Assembly: GCF_000026945.1 (NCBI RefSeq)
Contig: NC_012867.1
Span: forward strand, 248,001 to 312,000
Direction: 5' to 3'
DNA from: Candida dubliniensis CD36
Taxonomy: Eukaryota; Ascomycota; Pichiomycetes; Serinales; Debaryomycetaceae
DNA length: 64,000 nt
How positions within the stretch are numbered: the first letter of the stretch is position 1; each line of letters opens with the position of its first letter. The translations under genes and the position numbers were made by a program. The notes below the pieces were generated by a model that ran no database searches, was not told the DNA's origin, and saw only the letters and a list, made by a program, of their open reading frames with translations. Of the stretch, positions 52,329-63,366 are shown one piece after another.

Positions 52329-52768
52329 ATTGTATTGTTAGTTTGTTTGTTAAGGATAATTGGAAAAAAAGTATATTGGGACTTTGTTAATTAATAAGGT
52401 GTGGTAGTTATTTTGTTATGAAGTCTAATGAATAAAGAAAAAAATATAACACCCCCAACAGATGGAAAAAAGAATTAAGAAAATAAACAAATGTGAAGAA
52501 CGGGGGTAAGGAAAGGAGGGGGGAAAGTAAATCTAAATGAATGTAATACTATACTTTGAACAGTTACTTGAATACAACAGTTGACTGTGATGATATATTA
52601 TTGGAAGATGGATTATAAATAGTTGAATATAAAAGTGGTAGTTATGAGAAATAAGTTTGTTAGTTAAAGAAGGATTTTTCTTTTTTTTTTTTTTTTTTTT
52701 TGTTTTTAGTTTTAAATTTTTTTTTTTTGGTTTGCGTTTGAATTGTTGTTGTTGTTGTTGTTTCTTTT

Positions 52769-52794
52769 GTGTGTGTGTGTGTGTGCGTGCGTGT
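52769..52794. repeat. (GT)n tract
   Basis: GT dinucleotide repeat with GC interruptions, upstream of BOI2. Confidence 0.85.
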
Positions 52795-53910
52795 CCCAGA
52801 TGCCGATTATTAATAATGTGTATTGTTTTAAGGTTGTATTCATACAATTTTGATGTCGCAAAGATTTCAGGGCAAGGCCGAAACAACAACAACAGCAACA
52901 ACAAGACAATAAAGACAGTAAGCTACACAATCAAAAGATTAATGTGAAATCCAAAGACCTTGGAGCTAATTTGATTAACTAACTAATAAAACACTTGGCT
53001 GGGTAAAACAAAGTGGTTGTATTATAATCTTTGTGGGGTTTGCTTTAGGAGTTAATGTACAATCGTGTGGTCAATTGGAAAAAAAAAAATCAAACCACAC
53101 TGAATCACACAAACAAGGTACGGCAAGAGCAGAATCACACAAGTATTTTCTACAACTTTCTAATCTTTTTGCTTTAGCTTTCATTATCTGTATAAAAAGT
53201 ATGCTGTCATTTCATGTGAGCATATTACATTAGATTCAAATATATTAATCTTTTGGCTAATAATCCTTGAGGGAAATATCATTTGAATAAATGCTGGTGG
53301 AGAAGAAACGAAAACGAGAAAATAGAGAAAAAAGAAAAAAATACGATGCGTGTAAACTATCACAAAAATAAAATCCTAAACCCTAAAAGAAAACCGTAAA
53401 CTGTAAAAACGTAACCAATTATATTCCCTTTGAAGTATCATAAGCTATGGTAGTACTTTAAGTGCGGTACCCAATACGACTTGTTAATTGAGTATAAGTA
53501 CTATTAGTAGGTTAACTATGAAATATACTTAAGGGTTTTCTTGATTTTTGTGCCCGTTTATTTAGCCCAATATTTAAACATTCAATTTTACTGGAACTAT
53601 TACCGAATCTAGAAGTACTTCCCCTTTTTGGTATACTTTACACTATAATCTTGTACAACTAAACCAACACGATACTACACTTTCGAGTTGACTATAATTA
53701 CCAATCTAGTTTCAGTTTTCATTTATTGAATTGTATTTGACAGTGAATGAAAAGAATACGAAACAAATGCTGGTGGTAGGTTATGTAGGTGTTGGAGAAA
53801 AAAGTCAAGGTGAAAAGTGACGCGATGAAACAAGCATAATGGTGCTGGTTATGAAAAAAAAAAAGACCCTTTAATTATGGACAAGTATGACAATATGTCA
53901 GGGGCAAAAT

Positions 53911-53940
53911 AACAACAACAACAACAACAACAACAACAAT
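53911..53940. repeat. (AAC)n trinucleotide tract
   Basis: About ten AAC copies in a non-coding setting, since flanking stops break all frames. Confidence 0.85.
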
Positions 53941-54834
53941 AACAAAAACCAGATGGATAATCATTGGATAAATTTATTTGTGTAAAAAAGAGTGTAATTA
54001 TTTTGCTTTACATTTCTCGTTAGACGATCAGTCTGTAGTGTGTACATCCCAAAAACCTGAAACATCTAAACCAACACAAATCCATTACATTAAATGATCA
54101 ACGTCAAAATTTGTACTTGATTATGGTATGTGTGAGTTTTTGTAGCCACTTAGGTACTCACTGTGCCTGGATCGGAAGTAGCATTAGCAACAGGTTGGAC
54201 TACTAGTTGTAATACTCACAATAATATCCTATATTTTGAGAAAAACTCATGGTCGTCCCTTATTCATTCGGGAAGAAGAAATTTTTCAACAATAAAAAAT
54301 TGTTGTTGTGTAGAAACAATATATTTTTCTTTAATTTATCCTTCTATTGAGAAGGCAAAGCATACAAATAACTAAAATAGGAGGAGGGGAGGCTGAGATA
54401 GTTTCTTATTATCCGTTGCCCTTCGTAATCCACTATTTACTAACGGTTGTTATTATTAGACGAAAACTAACAATAACATTTATTGTCAAGCAACAATAAC
54501 TAATTTAGTTTACTATCCAATCAAATCAAATCCCTCCCCTCTTCTTTCTCTCCCTTTCTCCTTTCACATTATGCACATGATTTAATAAACACAACATCTT
54601 TTCAAATACAATAGTAATAGTTTCGTAAAGGTTTACTGATCTGCTATCATGTGTTGTAATTTGTTCCTTTTTGGTTACACTAATTTGACACTTGTAATAT
54701 AGATTGTTGCGGCTACAAAAAGCAAAGACTATTAAGTTGAGCTATCCCTAAATTCATCACTTCATGCCCAATTAACTATTGATGATATCCAGGGAGAAAG
54801 GTAGAAATAAACAAACCTAACTAAAGATTGTGAC

Positions 54835-54842
54835 CACGTGAC
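54835..54842. promoter_or_regulatory. CACGTGAC, Cbf1-type E-box
   Basis: A third exact copy of the bHLH consensus in this window, within the long intergenic interval. The target gene is unclear. Confidence 0.35.
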
Positions 54843-55645
54843 TGCAAAATTAACAAACCATGCACGTTTATTATCATTTTTTACTTTTCTTTTCAAATCC
54901 AATCTAGATCAATTGTTCACAGAATAAGGTAGTGGAGACTAATTTTAAGATACACTTCTTTTTGTTGGGTCTTTTATTTTTCGTAAATTTAACCAAATAC
55001 GAATATAAAACACATCAAATATTTGACAAACAATAGGGGGGTTTGTTATTTATCTCACACATATAAGGTCCACCCCCCTCGTTTTATTTTTTCAACAAAT
55101 AATAATGACGTTGTTACGTCTATCTATTCCCCCCCCCCCACATATCATCAATAGTAGCAGTTTGAAAAATAATACTACGATTCTAATTTGTAATGATAAT
55201 GCCAAGAACAAAGAGAGATTATTACTTACCACAACATTAATTATAGTTTAAACATTGATGTCACTTCTCTTTTTGTCATCTCCTCCACCTCCGCCTCCTG
55301 GTGGTGCTCCTGCTAATATAGTTTATTTCCATTCCCCTTTTTAATGTCTACCTTTTACGAGTTTAGTGAGTGAGGTAGTGTACACCTATCATCATTCTGT
55401 TTCTCCACAAAAACTATTTAAACATAATGAATTGATCAATGTTCTTTTTTTTAAATATTGAATTTGTTTAAAATGATGATTCTATTATTATTTATATGTA
55501 TCGATAATTACCAGGGTATATAAAACGATAAATGATTGATTATACAATTGATATTCCTTATTTCATTAGTCATTATGAAAATGATCAGAACAACAACAAC
55601 AACAACAATAACAGCAACAACCGGGGTTTAATTTCAAAAAAGAAA

Positions 55646-55783
55646 ATGCCATTTTTTGCTCCTATCCCAAGACCAAAACCTGGTTCACCAACACCAGAAT
55701 TTCCAAGTCCAATTCCAGAACCAGTAAAACCAGGACATCCAAAGAGACCAAATAGTGCCCGAGTTGATAATACACCAAACTAG
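55646..55783 (+). CDS. possible small proline-rich protein
   Basis: A 45-residue frame from the ATG at 55646: MPFFAPIPRPKPGSPTPEF, then Pro-rich repeats (PxPxPxP and PxKPGHPKRP). A TATATAAAA box at about 55515-55523 lies roughly 125 bases upstream, a sensible promoter distance for this ATG. The frame also extends upstream to an ATG at 55532 with an Asn run (83 residues), but that start is only about 10 bases past the TATA box, so I prefer 55646. No family was recognised. Real coding status is uncertain; the proline pattern could arise from chance repeats. Confidence 0.3.
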   Translation: MPFFAPIPRPKPGSPTPEFPSPIPEPVKPGHPKRPNSARVDNTPN

Positions 55784-57120
55784 AGAATAGGAAGTCATAA
55801 TTCTATGGTGATTTGAATGAGGCAAGAGTAATGATTTAGTGATATAAAAGTGCATGTTTGGAGTTTTTACAATGCCTACTCTTTAATATTAAGTTTTGCG
55901 ATTTGAAATAAGGAAACATAAATATTATATTTGTTAATTTAGGATTTAATTTATAGAAAGAAAGATTTGATGGTCAAGATCTTTGTTAATAGCAAAGACT
56001 TTATAACTAAAAGAAAGAAAAAAATTTCCTCAAATTTGGGTGCGAAAAAGAGACAAATACAAATAAAATAGATCCGATTACTACTATAACAGATTTGATT
56101 CTAAAATAAATAGTAATAACTATAATTCCAAAGTCAAAACATTCCTGAACATATAAAAATGATACGGGTTTTCTTATTGTCTCTAAAAACAACAAATTAC
56201 CTGCCTCTAATGGGTTCATTATAGTGTGAATAATTAATAAATACTGACAAGGTGAACAACAAAGTCTTTCCCTGTTAACCATCTCCTTTCTAAATGCTGG
56301 ACAAACAGTACTCTCTACTAATGTATGCCTTGCATGTATCTATTGCATCTGTTGATCATTGCATGATTCTTGGCTTGTGGTGGTGGTGGTATTGATTTCG
56401 CGTTTTTGTGTGTGATAATTGCGCAAAAGGTTAAGAAACATTGCCACGCCAAAATCAACTGTATTAGGCGAACGAGAGAGCGAGAAAGAAAAGATTTGAC
56501 ACGCACAAACACGCCCACAAGCCCACATTCCCACACTTCTAAAAATATTTTTAGTGTGGCGATACGTGCATGCGAACTCTGTCAAGCGAGAACGCGACGT
56601 TTGTGGAACGAGATCAAGATGGTGGTGCCAGCAGTAGTATCTTGTGGAACAAAAGAAGGGGAGGGAGAGAAGGAGGAGGAACGAGGCAATAAGAAAAAGA
56701 TCTCTAATGAATCTAGAATCTTTAAGCAATTAGAACATATACATTGGCACATGCTTGATTGGTGATGGTGTACATATGTAAAGTAAAAGTTTATGCCCGC
56801 CTTTAAAACTACTACTTGAAACTAATTTTCAATACACAATCTAAAATAGAAAGAAATCAACATATTAGAAAACACACAAACTGAAGAAGAAAGAAGTGGG
56901 TAAAAAACAACAACTTCTACTTCCATTCGTTCTTTTCTAAACCATATTTGATACTTTTCATTCATTCATTTTGTATTTGAAAAACCAAAATTCAACATTA
57001 TCTTTAATTTGAATAATATCAAATCAAGTTCATCTCTTCCTCCTTCGCCCTTTATTTTGTTTTTCTTTGTTTCCCTTCAAATCGTACCCATAAAGGAAAA
57101 AAAAAAAAAAAAGAAGAGAG

Positions 57121-57145
57121 GGTGTGTGTGTGTGTGTGTGTGTGT
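57121..57145. repeat. (GT)n tract
   Basis: TG/GT repeat about 280 bases before the nonaspanin start, likely in its leader or promoter. Confidence 0.85.
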
Positions 57146-57423
57146 AATAAGTGTAAAAATTTTCCACAAAAAAAATTCATTCAACTTAACCTTTATTTTT
57201 CCTCTATTCATTCCAAATCAACAGATATATCTTCTTGAAAACAACTTAGTTTGTTGTTATTATACCCTGGATCACATTATAAACAGGAATCAAAATCAAT
57301 TAACAATAGGGAAAACCTTTGAATATTGAACGAAACCTCATTTGAAGAAACCACTCCTTCTCCCCCTCCCATTGTTGGCACATATATACAAATACCATTC
57401 AAAAAAAAAAAAAAAAAAAACAA

Positions 57424-59514
57424 ATGTTGAATCTAATATCACGTTGGTATATTTTCAATTTATTCATAACATCCATTCTAGCATTTGATTTTGGATTGGG
57501 ACCCACATATTATAAACATGGAGATAAAGTTGATTTATTAGTCAATAAAATAGAATCTGATACTACTCAATTACCATTTGCTTATCAGAGTTTACCATTT
57601 GTTTGTCCACCAATTAATGGTGCTAAACCGGTTCATTTATCATTAGGAGAATTACTTAAAGGTGATAGAATTTGGCAAAGTGGATATCAATTACAATTTG
57701 GAATTGATGTTCCTTGTAATCGATTATGTGATATGGTACTTTCAACCAATTCAATTAAACGTGCATCTGATCTAATTAAAGAAGGTTATGTTGCTCATTG
57801 GACAGTTGATGGATTACCTGGTGCCACAACTTTTGAATCAAATAATCATCGAAATAAATATTATGCAGCAGGATTCCCCTTGGGATTTGTTAATCATGAT
57901 GATGGAATGAGTTATATCTATAATCATGTTATGTTAGTGATTAGATATCATCGACAGAAAGAAAATAACAATAGATATACTATTGTTGGGTTTGAAGTTT
58001 ATCCGAAAAGTGTAATTGATGAGCAATGTCCTGGATCCCTGAAAAATTATGAAAATTTCCCTTTATATTATTCTGTTGATGATAAAAATCAATTGATTGA
58101 AAGTAAAACGAAAATTGCTTATACTTATTCGGTTTATTGGCGAGAAGATAATTCTATTGATTATGATTCTCGTTGGGAATTATATTATGAAAATGAAACT
58201 AATGGTACTCATGTTCATATTCATTGGATATCATTTATAAATTCCATTATTCTTATTTTTTTAGCATCTTTGATTGTTATGATTGTTTTAATCAAAGTTT
58301 TGAAAAAAGATATTGCCAATGGTGGAAGTGGGAAAAGTGATAACACCAATAGTGGTACTGTATTACCTTTGACAAATGATATTCCTATGGATATAGATGG
58401 TGGTGACTCATCATCAGCGATTAAAAACATTGGATCTGGTTGGAAGAATTTAATTAATGAAGTCAATCAAATTCCTCATTATCCAATATTTTTAACCACA
58501 TTAGTATCAGCAGGTATTCAAATGGTGATTGCTGCCATGGGAGTAATTAGTATATTAATGATAAATTCAATTGGAATTAAAAATAATTTCTTTAATAGTC
58601 ATCAAGGAGCATTTTTCAGCCTTTCAATATTTTGTATTAGTGTACTGGGATCAATATCGTCATATTTTGGAATATTATTACATAAATATTTGCATTATGA
58701 TAATTTAAATCAACCTTATAATCAATTGACAATAATTAAATTATCCCTTTTATTTAGTGCTGCATTACCAGCATTTTTATTCCTAATTATATTTATACTT
58801 AATTTTTTTGTATGGGCTAAAGAATCTTCAGCAGCTTTACCATTTGGAACCATTGTGGTATTTTTATTAATATTTATATTGATCCAATGTCCATTAGGTA
58901 TAATTGGTGGTTATTATGCTAATTATTATCACAAATTTGATAGATTTCTTTTAACATCGAAAACTCCTCCTCCACAAAGTCCCTTATATGAAAAATCACT
59001 ATTAAATCATGGGGAATACAATTCCAGTGCCACTAATAGCAAATCTTCAATATTATCAAAAATATTAAGTTATAGTAAAACAATATTAGTTTATGGATTA
59101 ATACCTTTTGGTATAGTTTATGTTGAATTATTATTTATTTTCAATTCCGTTTGGTTAGAAAAAACTACATTTTATTATATGTATGGGTTTTTATTTGTTA
59201 CGACATTAATGTTATTTATTATCATTATTGAATCTACTATAGTGGCCATTTATATTTCATTAGTGGTTTATAATGATCCTAATTGGATATGGTTATCATT
59301 TCAAGTTGGTTCAAGTATTGGTTGGTATATTTATGGTTATTCAATTTATTATTTTATTAAAATTTTAAATGTTGATGATTTTGTTAGTGGATTATTATAT
59401 TTTGTTTATATGGCATTAGCTTCATTAATGATTGGTATAGCTTCAGGATCCGTTAGTGTATTAACTGGATTGATTTTCATTAGAAAAATTTATGGAGCAA
59501 TAAAAGTTGATTGA
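57424..59514 (+). CDS. nonaspanin (TM9SF/EMP70 family) membrane protein
   Basis: The 696-residue protein has a signal peptide (about 1-20, FITSILAFDFG) and a lumenal domain to about 260, with GPTYYKHGDKVDLLVNKIES and LPFVCPP, typical of TM9SF N-termini. Nine predicted transmembrane segments follow (first at about 270-292). The C-terminus is KIYGAIKVD, a K-x-D/E signal that keeps these proteins in Golgi/endosomes. In yeast the family is Emp70, Tmn2 and Tmn3, linked to adhesion, copper and vacuolar sorting. Which of the three this is, I cannot decide; length suggests the Tmn3 side. The region from 57060 to the ATG has A and GT tracts. The ATG comes right after an A20 run. Confidence 0.88.
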   Translation: MLNLISRWYIFNLFITSILAFDFGLGPTYYKHGDKVDLLVNKIESDTTQLPFAYQSLPFVCPPINGAKPVHLSLGELLKGDRIWQSGYQLQFGIDVPCNRLCDMVLSTNSIKRASDLIKEGYVAHWTVDGLPGATTFESNNHRNKYYAAGFPLGFVNHDDGMSYIYNHVMLVIRYHRQKENNNRYTIVGFEVYPKSVIDEQCPGSLKNYENFPLYYSVDDKNQLIESKTKIAYTYSVYWREDNSIDYDSRWELYYENETNGTHVHIHWISFINSIILIFLASLIVMIVLIKVLKKDIANGGSGKSDNTNSGTVLPLTNDIPMDIDGGDSSSAIKNIGSGWKNLINEVNQIPHYPIFLTTLVSAGIQMVIAAMGVISILMINSIGIKNNFFNSHQGAFFSLSIFCISVLGSISSYFGILLHKYLHYDNLNQPYNQLTIIKLSLLFSAALPAFLFLIIFILNFFVWAKESSAALPFGTIVVFLLIFILIQCPLGIIGGYYANYYHKFDRFLLTSKTPPPQSPLYEKSLLNHGEYNSSATNSKSSILSKILSYSKTILVYGLIPFGIVYVELLFIFNSVWLEKTTFYYMYGFLFVTTLMLFIIIIESTIVAIYISLVVYNDPNWIWLSFQVGSSIGWYIYGYSIYYFIKILNVDDFVSGLLYFVYMALASLMIGIASGSVSVLTGLIFIRKIYGAIKVD

Positions 59515-59555
59515 AAAATAGAATAGAATTTTGTATTACTAGATAGTATTTGTTA

Positions 59556-59586
<31 letters not shown>

Positions 59587-59832
59587 AAGTATTAATCGTG
59601 TAACATAAAAGAGTGTTTGAAACAATACTAAACAAAGAGAGATTTACAATATTATATAACCTACTCCCCATCAAGAGTATATTTAACTGCTAAAATTTGA
59701 TGTTTGGAATATATGCAAAATGTCAATATTTATTTTTTTAATCGGTTCTATTTAATAATGTACTTGTATAATTCTAAATCTTTCTTTTCACTTAATTATC
59801 ACAATCAGTATCTCCTTATAGTTTTTATTGTT
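59515..59832. terminator. convergent 3' region with a TA-rich tract
   Basis: 318 bases between converging genes. A TATATATATATATGTATATATATATA tract at about 59555-59585 is a typical yeast efficiency/positioning element region for 3' end formation. No ORF was seen. Confidence 0.4.
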
Positions 59833-60795
59833 CTAAGCCGATAAAGCAGTCCTATCATTTTCAATTGATCTTTGTTGTTGTTCCTGTTCGTGATTTTTTC
59901 TTAATTCATATAATCTAATTCTTTTCTTAATTCTTTTCAATTGCCATTTCAATGGTACCAAAGGTAATATACCATGACGTTCTTCATATAATTTAATTTT
60001 TAACCAAATAATAACCACCCCCCAATAAATCATATAACTTAAAACACTACCATAAGTTGCTGAATTTGTCCAACCGAAAATTGCATTGAAAACCATCCAC
60101 CAACCATCAGTTAATCCATTACAACAATTCACATGCCAAACACTTTTAGCAATATCATATGAACCAGGTCCACTACCAGTTTCACTAATATCTAATCCAT
60201 TACATTGTCTAACAAATTGTTCTAATTCTAAAAACCAAATTCCTCGACTCATTAATCCTGCACTAACAATATAAAGAAAACATGTAGAAAAAATTAAAAA
60301 ATATTGTAATGATAATTTATTACCTCCTTGATATAAGAAATAACCAATAATTGACCCCATAGAAATCCCGCATATGACAGATAATGGAATAGAATTTGGT
60401 GATGAACTCATAGCACTTCCACCAATGAAAACTACTGCTTCTAAACCTTCTCTTAATGTAGTGACTAAAGGTAATATTGCCAAAAAATATTTCTTATTAA
60501 ATGATTGACGATGCGGATGTTTAGACTTTTTAGGGATTGATTTATGTTTATTGTTGGAAGGAGTGAAATTAGAAGATACTGTTAAAGGTATACTTTCTTC
60601 ATTATCATTATTCAAAATTCCAGGATTAGAACTACCACTAGAACCATTACTATTACTATTGGTAATAATTTCATTCGATTCAGAACTTGATCGAGTTCCT
60701 CCATAATTCAACCTATCTTCATCTTCTTCACCATTGCCATTACTACCAAATAAAATATCATTATCAGTCAAAGCAGCAATTTCCTCCTCCTCTTC

Positions 60796-60833
<38 letters not shown>

Positions 60834-61305
60834 GCTGTCCATTATAATTATAGGCATCACCCAATTTTATCCACCATTTCAATTTCATCACTTTATTAAT
60901 TCTTAATAATCCAATCCCCATAATAGTAATTATTACACTTGATAAAATTGAAAATACTCCTTCCCATACTCTTTCAGTATATGACCAATAATCTTGTCCA
61001 ACAAAATAAAATATTAAAACAAAAATTATCCCAATTATAAAACAAATAATTAATCCTAATATTGCTCCTATCCAAACTTGAAATTTCAATTTACGATTAA
61101 TATCACCACTTCCAGGATCCGTAGATATAGGACGAGTAGTATTTTCATTATTTGCAGATAAACTTTCCTCTTCTTGATGATGTTGTTTATGAGATCGTTG
61201 ATTGATAAAAGATAATAAGACAGATATAATTATTGCTGTCTCTAAAGTTTCTCGTAATATAATGAAAAATATTTGAATAGAAAAATAATCTTCAAATTTA
61301 ATCAT
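59833..61305 (-). CDS. FTH1: vacuolar iron permease Fth1 (FTR1 family)
   Basis: The 490-residue membrane protein has about seven transmembrane helices. The N-terminus FEDYFSIQIFFIILRETLE carries the first iron-binding RExLE motif (residues 18-22), and the second is LREGLEAVVFIGG near residue 284, the diagnostic signature. The FEDYFS start and the length (yeast Fth1 465, Ftr1 404) favour Fth1, which exports iron from the vacuole with Fet5, over plasma-membrane Ftr1. A charged loop between helices 3 and 4 carries a Gln run (60796-60837). The C-terminal tail is Lys/Arg-rich and Gln-rich. Fth1 works with a multicopper oxidase, which is not in this window. Confidence 0.83.
60796..60837 (-). repeat. 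FTH1 polyglutamine tract
   Basis: About thirteen CAA/CAG codons in tandem on the minus strand, followed by Glu codons, in the cytosolic or lumenal loop of the permease. Length polymorphism is likely. Confidence 0.85.
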
Positions 61306-61983
61306 TATTACTTATAACGTCATTCACAGAAACTAGTTCTATTAGTGATATATGAATAAGATTGAAAAGAAATAGGCAAGGGTAGCGGAGTAAGATCATG
61401 ATGAAATTTTTTTTTCTCTCTACATACACTACTTCAACAGAATATCAGTGATTCAAGTAATGTCTTTCCATACAACATTTGCCATAGTCAATCTGTAGCC
61501 ACCCTTCCCAAATACATACCTCTCCATTCTTGTAATAGAGGTAAGAAATTTAAGCATATAATAAACCCCCTTCCGTTGGTCTTCTAACTTTATCACAGCT
61601 ATACAAAATTAACAAAGATCACACTACATTATACAGAGTAATAATAAGAAAACAAAACAAACAAATCTAATATTAATAATAAAATAACTTTAATCTATGA
61701 TGATAATAATAATATTGCCAACAGTAGTAGCTAGCCGTAAAGTAAACCAAAAAAAAAAAGTAGAAATAGTGAAGCCACCACACAATGGTTGTAAAAGACT
61801 ACCATGAATAGTCAAGCATCTATTTAGCTCTCTCTAAGCACCTATCAACTAAAAGCCAATTCAACCCTCTTACCTAATCATCATCAAGATCAATTCTAAC
61901 TTTTAATCTTTTTTTTTTCTTTTTTCTTTTTTTCTCTAGTAATGTTAATCTAGGTTTGTATAGTAACAAATATATTACCCTTC
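61306..61983. other. intergenic FTH1 promoter and NPC2 3' region
   Basis: 678 bases between two minus-strand genes, with T/TC tracts near 61410-61420 and 61910-61935, otherwise AT-rich. No ORF or RNA gene was seen. Confidence 0.5.
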
Positions 61984-62562
61984 TTATTGGACAGGGAATA
62001 TAATTGTAGCGGTTAAACAAGTGATATATTCATCATCTTTGGTATAAGCTCTAGCAACAACCAAATATTTACCTGGTGGAACTTCTTCAGGAATTTCAAC
62101 ATTTTTAGTAATGGTTTGTTTCCCCAGTTGAATTGGACATTGTAAATCAACTTTGACAATCTCTTCACATAAATCATAAGTTTGATGAATCAATTTAATA
62201 AAACCATATCTAACTTCAACTTCAACATATGCGCCTTCTTCAATGGTTTCATCAAGAGTACCAACCGCGGTAAATGTCAAATTTTGACCAGCAACTGGTG
62301 GATTTGGAGTAAGAATAACTTCATCTAAATGTAACAATTGTTTTTCAGTGGCATCACATACTTCAATTGGAGAATCACCAGGAATTGGTTTAGTATCTTG
62401 GAAATTAATTAATTTAGAATTTGAAAATGATGGGATTAATGAAGTGGGGTTTTTGAAAATAGTGATGGCCTTGTTTAAATAAATATTGGAGAATGATATA
62501 CCTTCAACTGACGAGGTTGTTACAACAAGGGTAACAATTGCTAAGTTCTTGAATGAAACCAT
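61984..62562 (-). CDS. NPC2: NPC2-type ML-domain sterol/phospholipid transfer protein
   Basis: The 192-residue secretory protein has a hydrophobic signal segment ([15 protein letters not shown], 7-21). A propeptide-like stretch follows. The ML domain runs from about 62 to 190: [23 protein letters not shown], then [30 protein letters not shown] and [16 protein letters not shown], ending with CLTATIIFP. Four cysteines are placed for the two ML-fold disulphides. Yeast Npc2 moves sterol to Ncr1 in the vacuole lumen. The fungal annotation 'PG/PI transfer protein' refers to the same fold. It is intact. Confidence 0.92.
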   Translation of the reverse strand: MVSFKNLAIVTLVVTTSSVEGISFSNIYLNKAITIFKNPTSLIPSFSNSKLINFQDTKPIPGDSPIEVCDATEKQLLHLDEVILTPNPPVAGQNLTFTAVGTLDETIEEGAYVEVEVRYGFIKLIHQTYDLCEEIVKVDLQCPIQLGKQTITKNVEIPEEVPPGKYLVVARAYTKDDEYITCLTATIIFPVQ

Positions 62563-63366
62563 GATTTAATGAAGAAAGTTAGTTGCTACAGTGTTATTAA
62601 ACAAAAACCACTACAGCGGGTAATAAAGAAAATATAAAAAGAAAGAAGAATTTCTGTATTGAAAGAGGTTAGGATTCTTTTTTTTTTTTCCCCGTTTCAA
62701 GTAAAGTAGAAGAAGATAAGAAAATTGATTATTAGAATGTCAATAGATACAACAACAACAACAAGAAAAAAAAATAGACTATTAACAAATGGTTACATTA
62801 ACTAATTTATTATTATTATCATTGTGGTTGAATAATAATACTCTTTGTTAGTGTGAGGAGGGAAGGGAGGGGGGGGACAGACTAATCCACCAGATAGCAA
62901 TCACACGTAGTAACAAATCGATAAACACCACAAGAGTCAATCATCAATTCAGTACGGCTTTAACGACCTACATACAAAGAATAAGACGGGAGAGAGAGAG
63001 AGAGAGAGAAATGGAGGTGGGGGGCGAGGAGGAACTGCTCAACATTAGTTTGCTTGATAAAAAGATAATAATCCATTGCCACACTTCGGGAAAGGATTTG
63101 ATGTCACAAAAAGCACAATAACCACAATAACTAGTGAGACAGTAATATAATGATGGTGTTCGATTTTCTTCTTATTTACTTACAAATGATCATTGAACAT
63201 CATATATGCTGGTAATTCTCAAACTTCTTGCTTTAACACTGTTTATTCTATCATTACTCCTAATCACTTTTGCCATATACATACAGACTTTAATTAATGT
63301 ACTGTTTATTTACAATACAATTGACCTTTTACAATAGAAATCTAATCTAAAATATCTACATTATAA
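62563..63366. other. intergenic NPC2 promoter and CWH43 3' region
   Basis: About 800 bases. It has a G-rich patch (62858-62878, AGGGAGGGGGGG), a (GA)n tract at 62991-63009, then GGTGGGGGGCGAGGAGG. An overlapping minus-strand frame at 63342 is a shadow of CWH43. No independent gene was seen. Confidence 0.5.
62991..63009. repeat. (GA)n tract
   Basis: GA dinucleotide repeat, intergenic. Confidence 0.85.

Larger units (their letters stand above)
52329..57423. other. 5.1 kb region between BOI2 and the nonaspanin gene, largely non-coding
   Basis: This divergent interval holds only weak ORFs. Visible features: long poly-A/T tracts near the BOI2 start (52680-52730), a (GT)n tract at 52769-52794, a CTAAACCCTAA motif at about 53384-53394, (CAA)n at 53911-53940, an intron-like GTATGT...TACTAAC...TAG set (54126-54459), CACGTGAC at 54835-54842, C runs near 55130, a GC-rich patch at 56380-56700, and (GT)n at 57121-57145. 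Either side could be long promoter or 5' leader. A small proline-rich ORF (55646-55783) may be real. No tRNA was recognised. Confidence 0.55.

Noticed and set aside
52533..52947. Frames across the poly-A/T and GT tracts near the BOI2 start
   Set aside because: They are simple-sequence translations (Lys/Phe, Cys/Val runs) with no start context or homology.
53400..53700. Looked for tRNA or solo LTR in this AT-rich stretch
   Set aside because: No B-box-like sequence with a cloverleaf and no terminal TG...CA inverted repeat with target duplication could be found by eye.
56370..56765. 131-codon plus-strand frame in the 5 kb interval, with overlapping minus-strand frames 56340-56729 and 56318-56536
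   Set aside because: The plus frame starts at TTG, and all three overlap in a GC-rich patch with purine runs; no domain or codon pattern is convincing.
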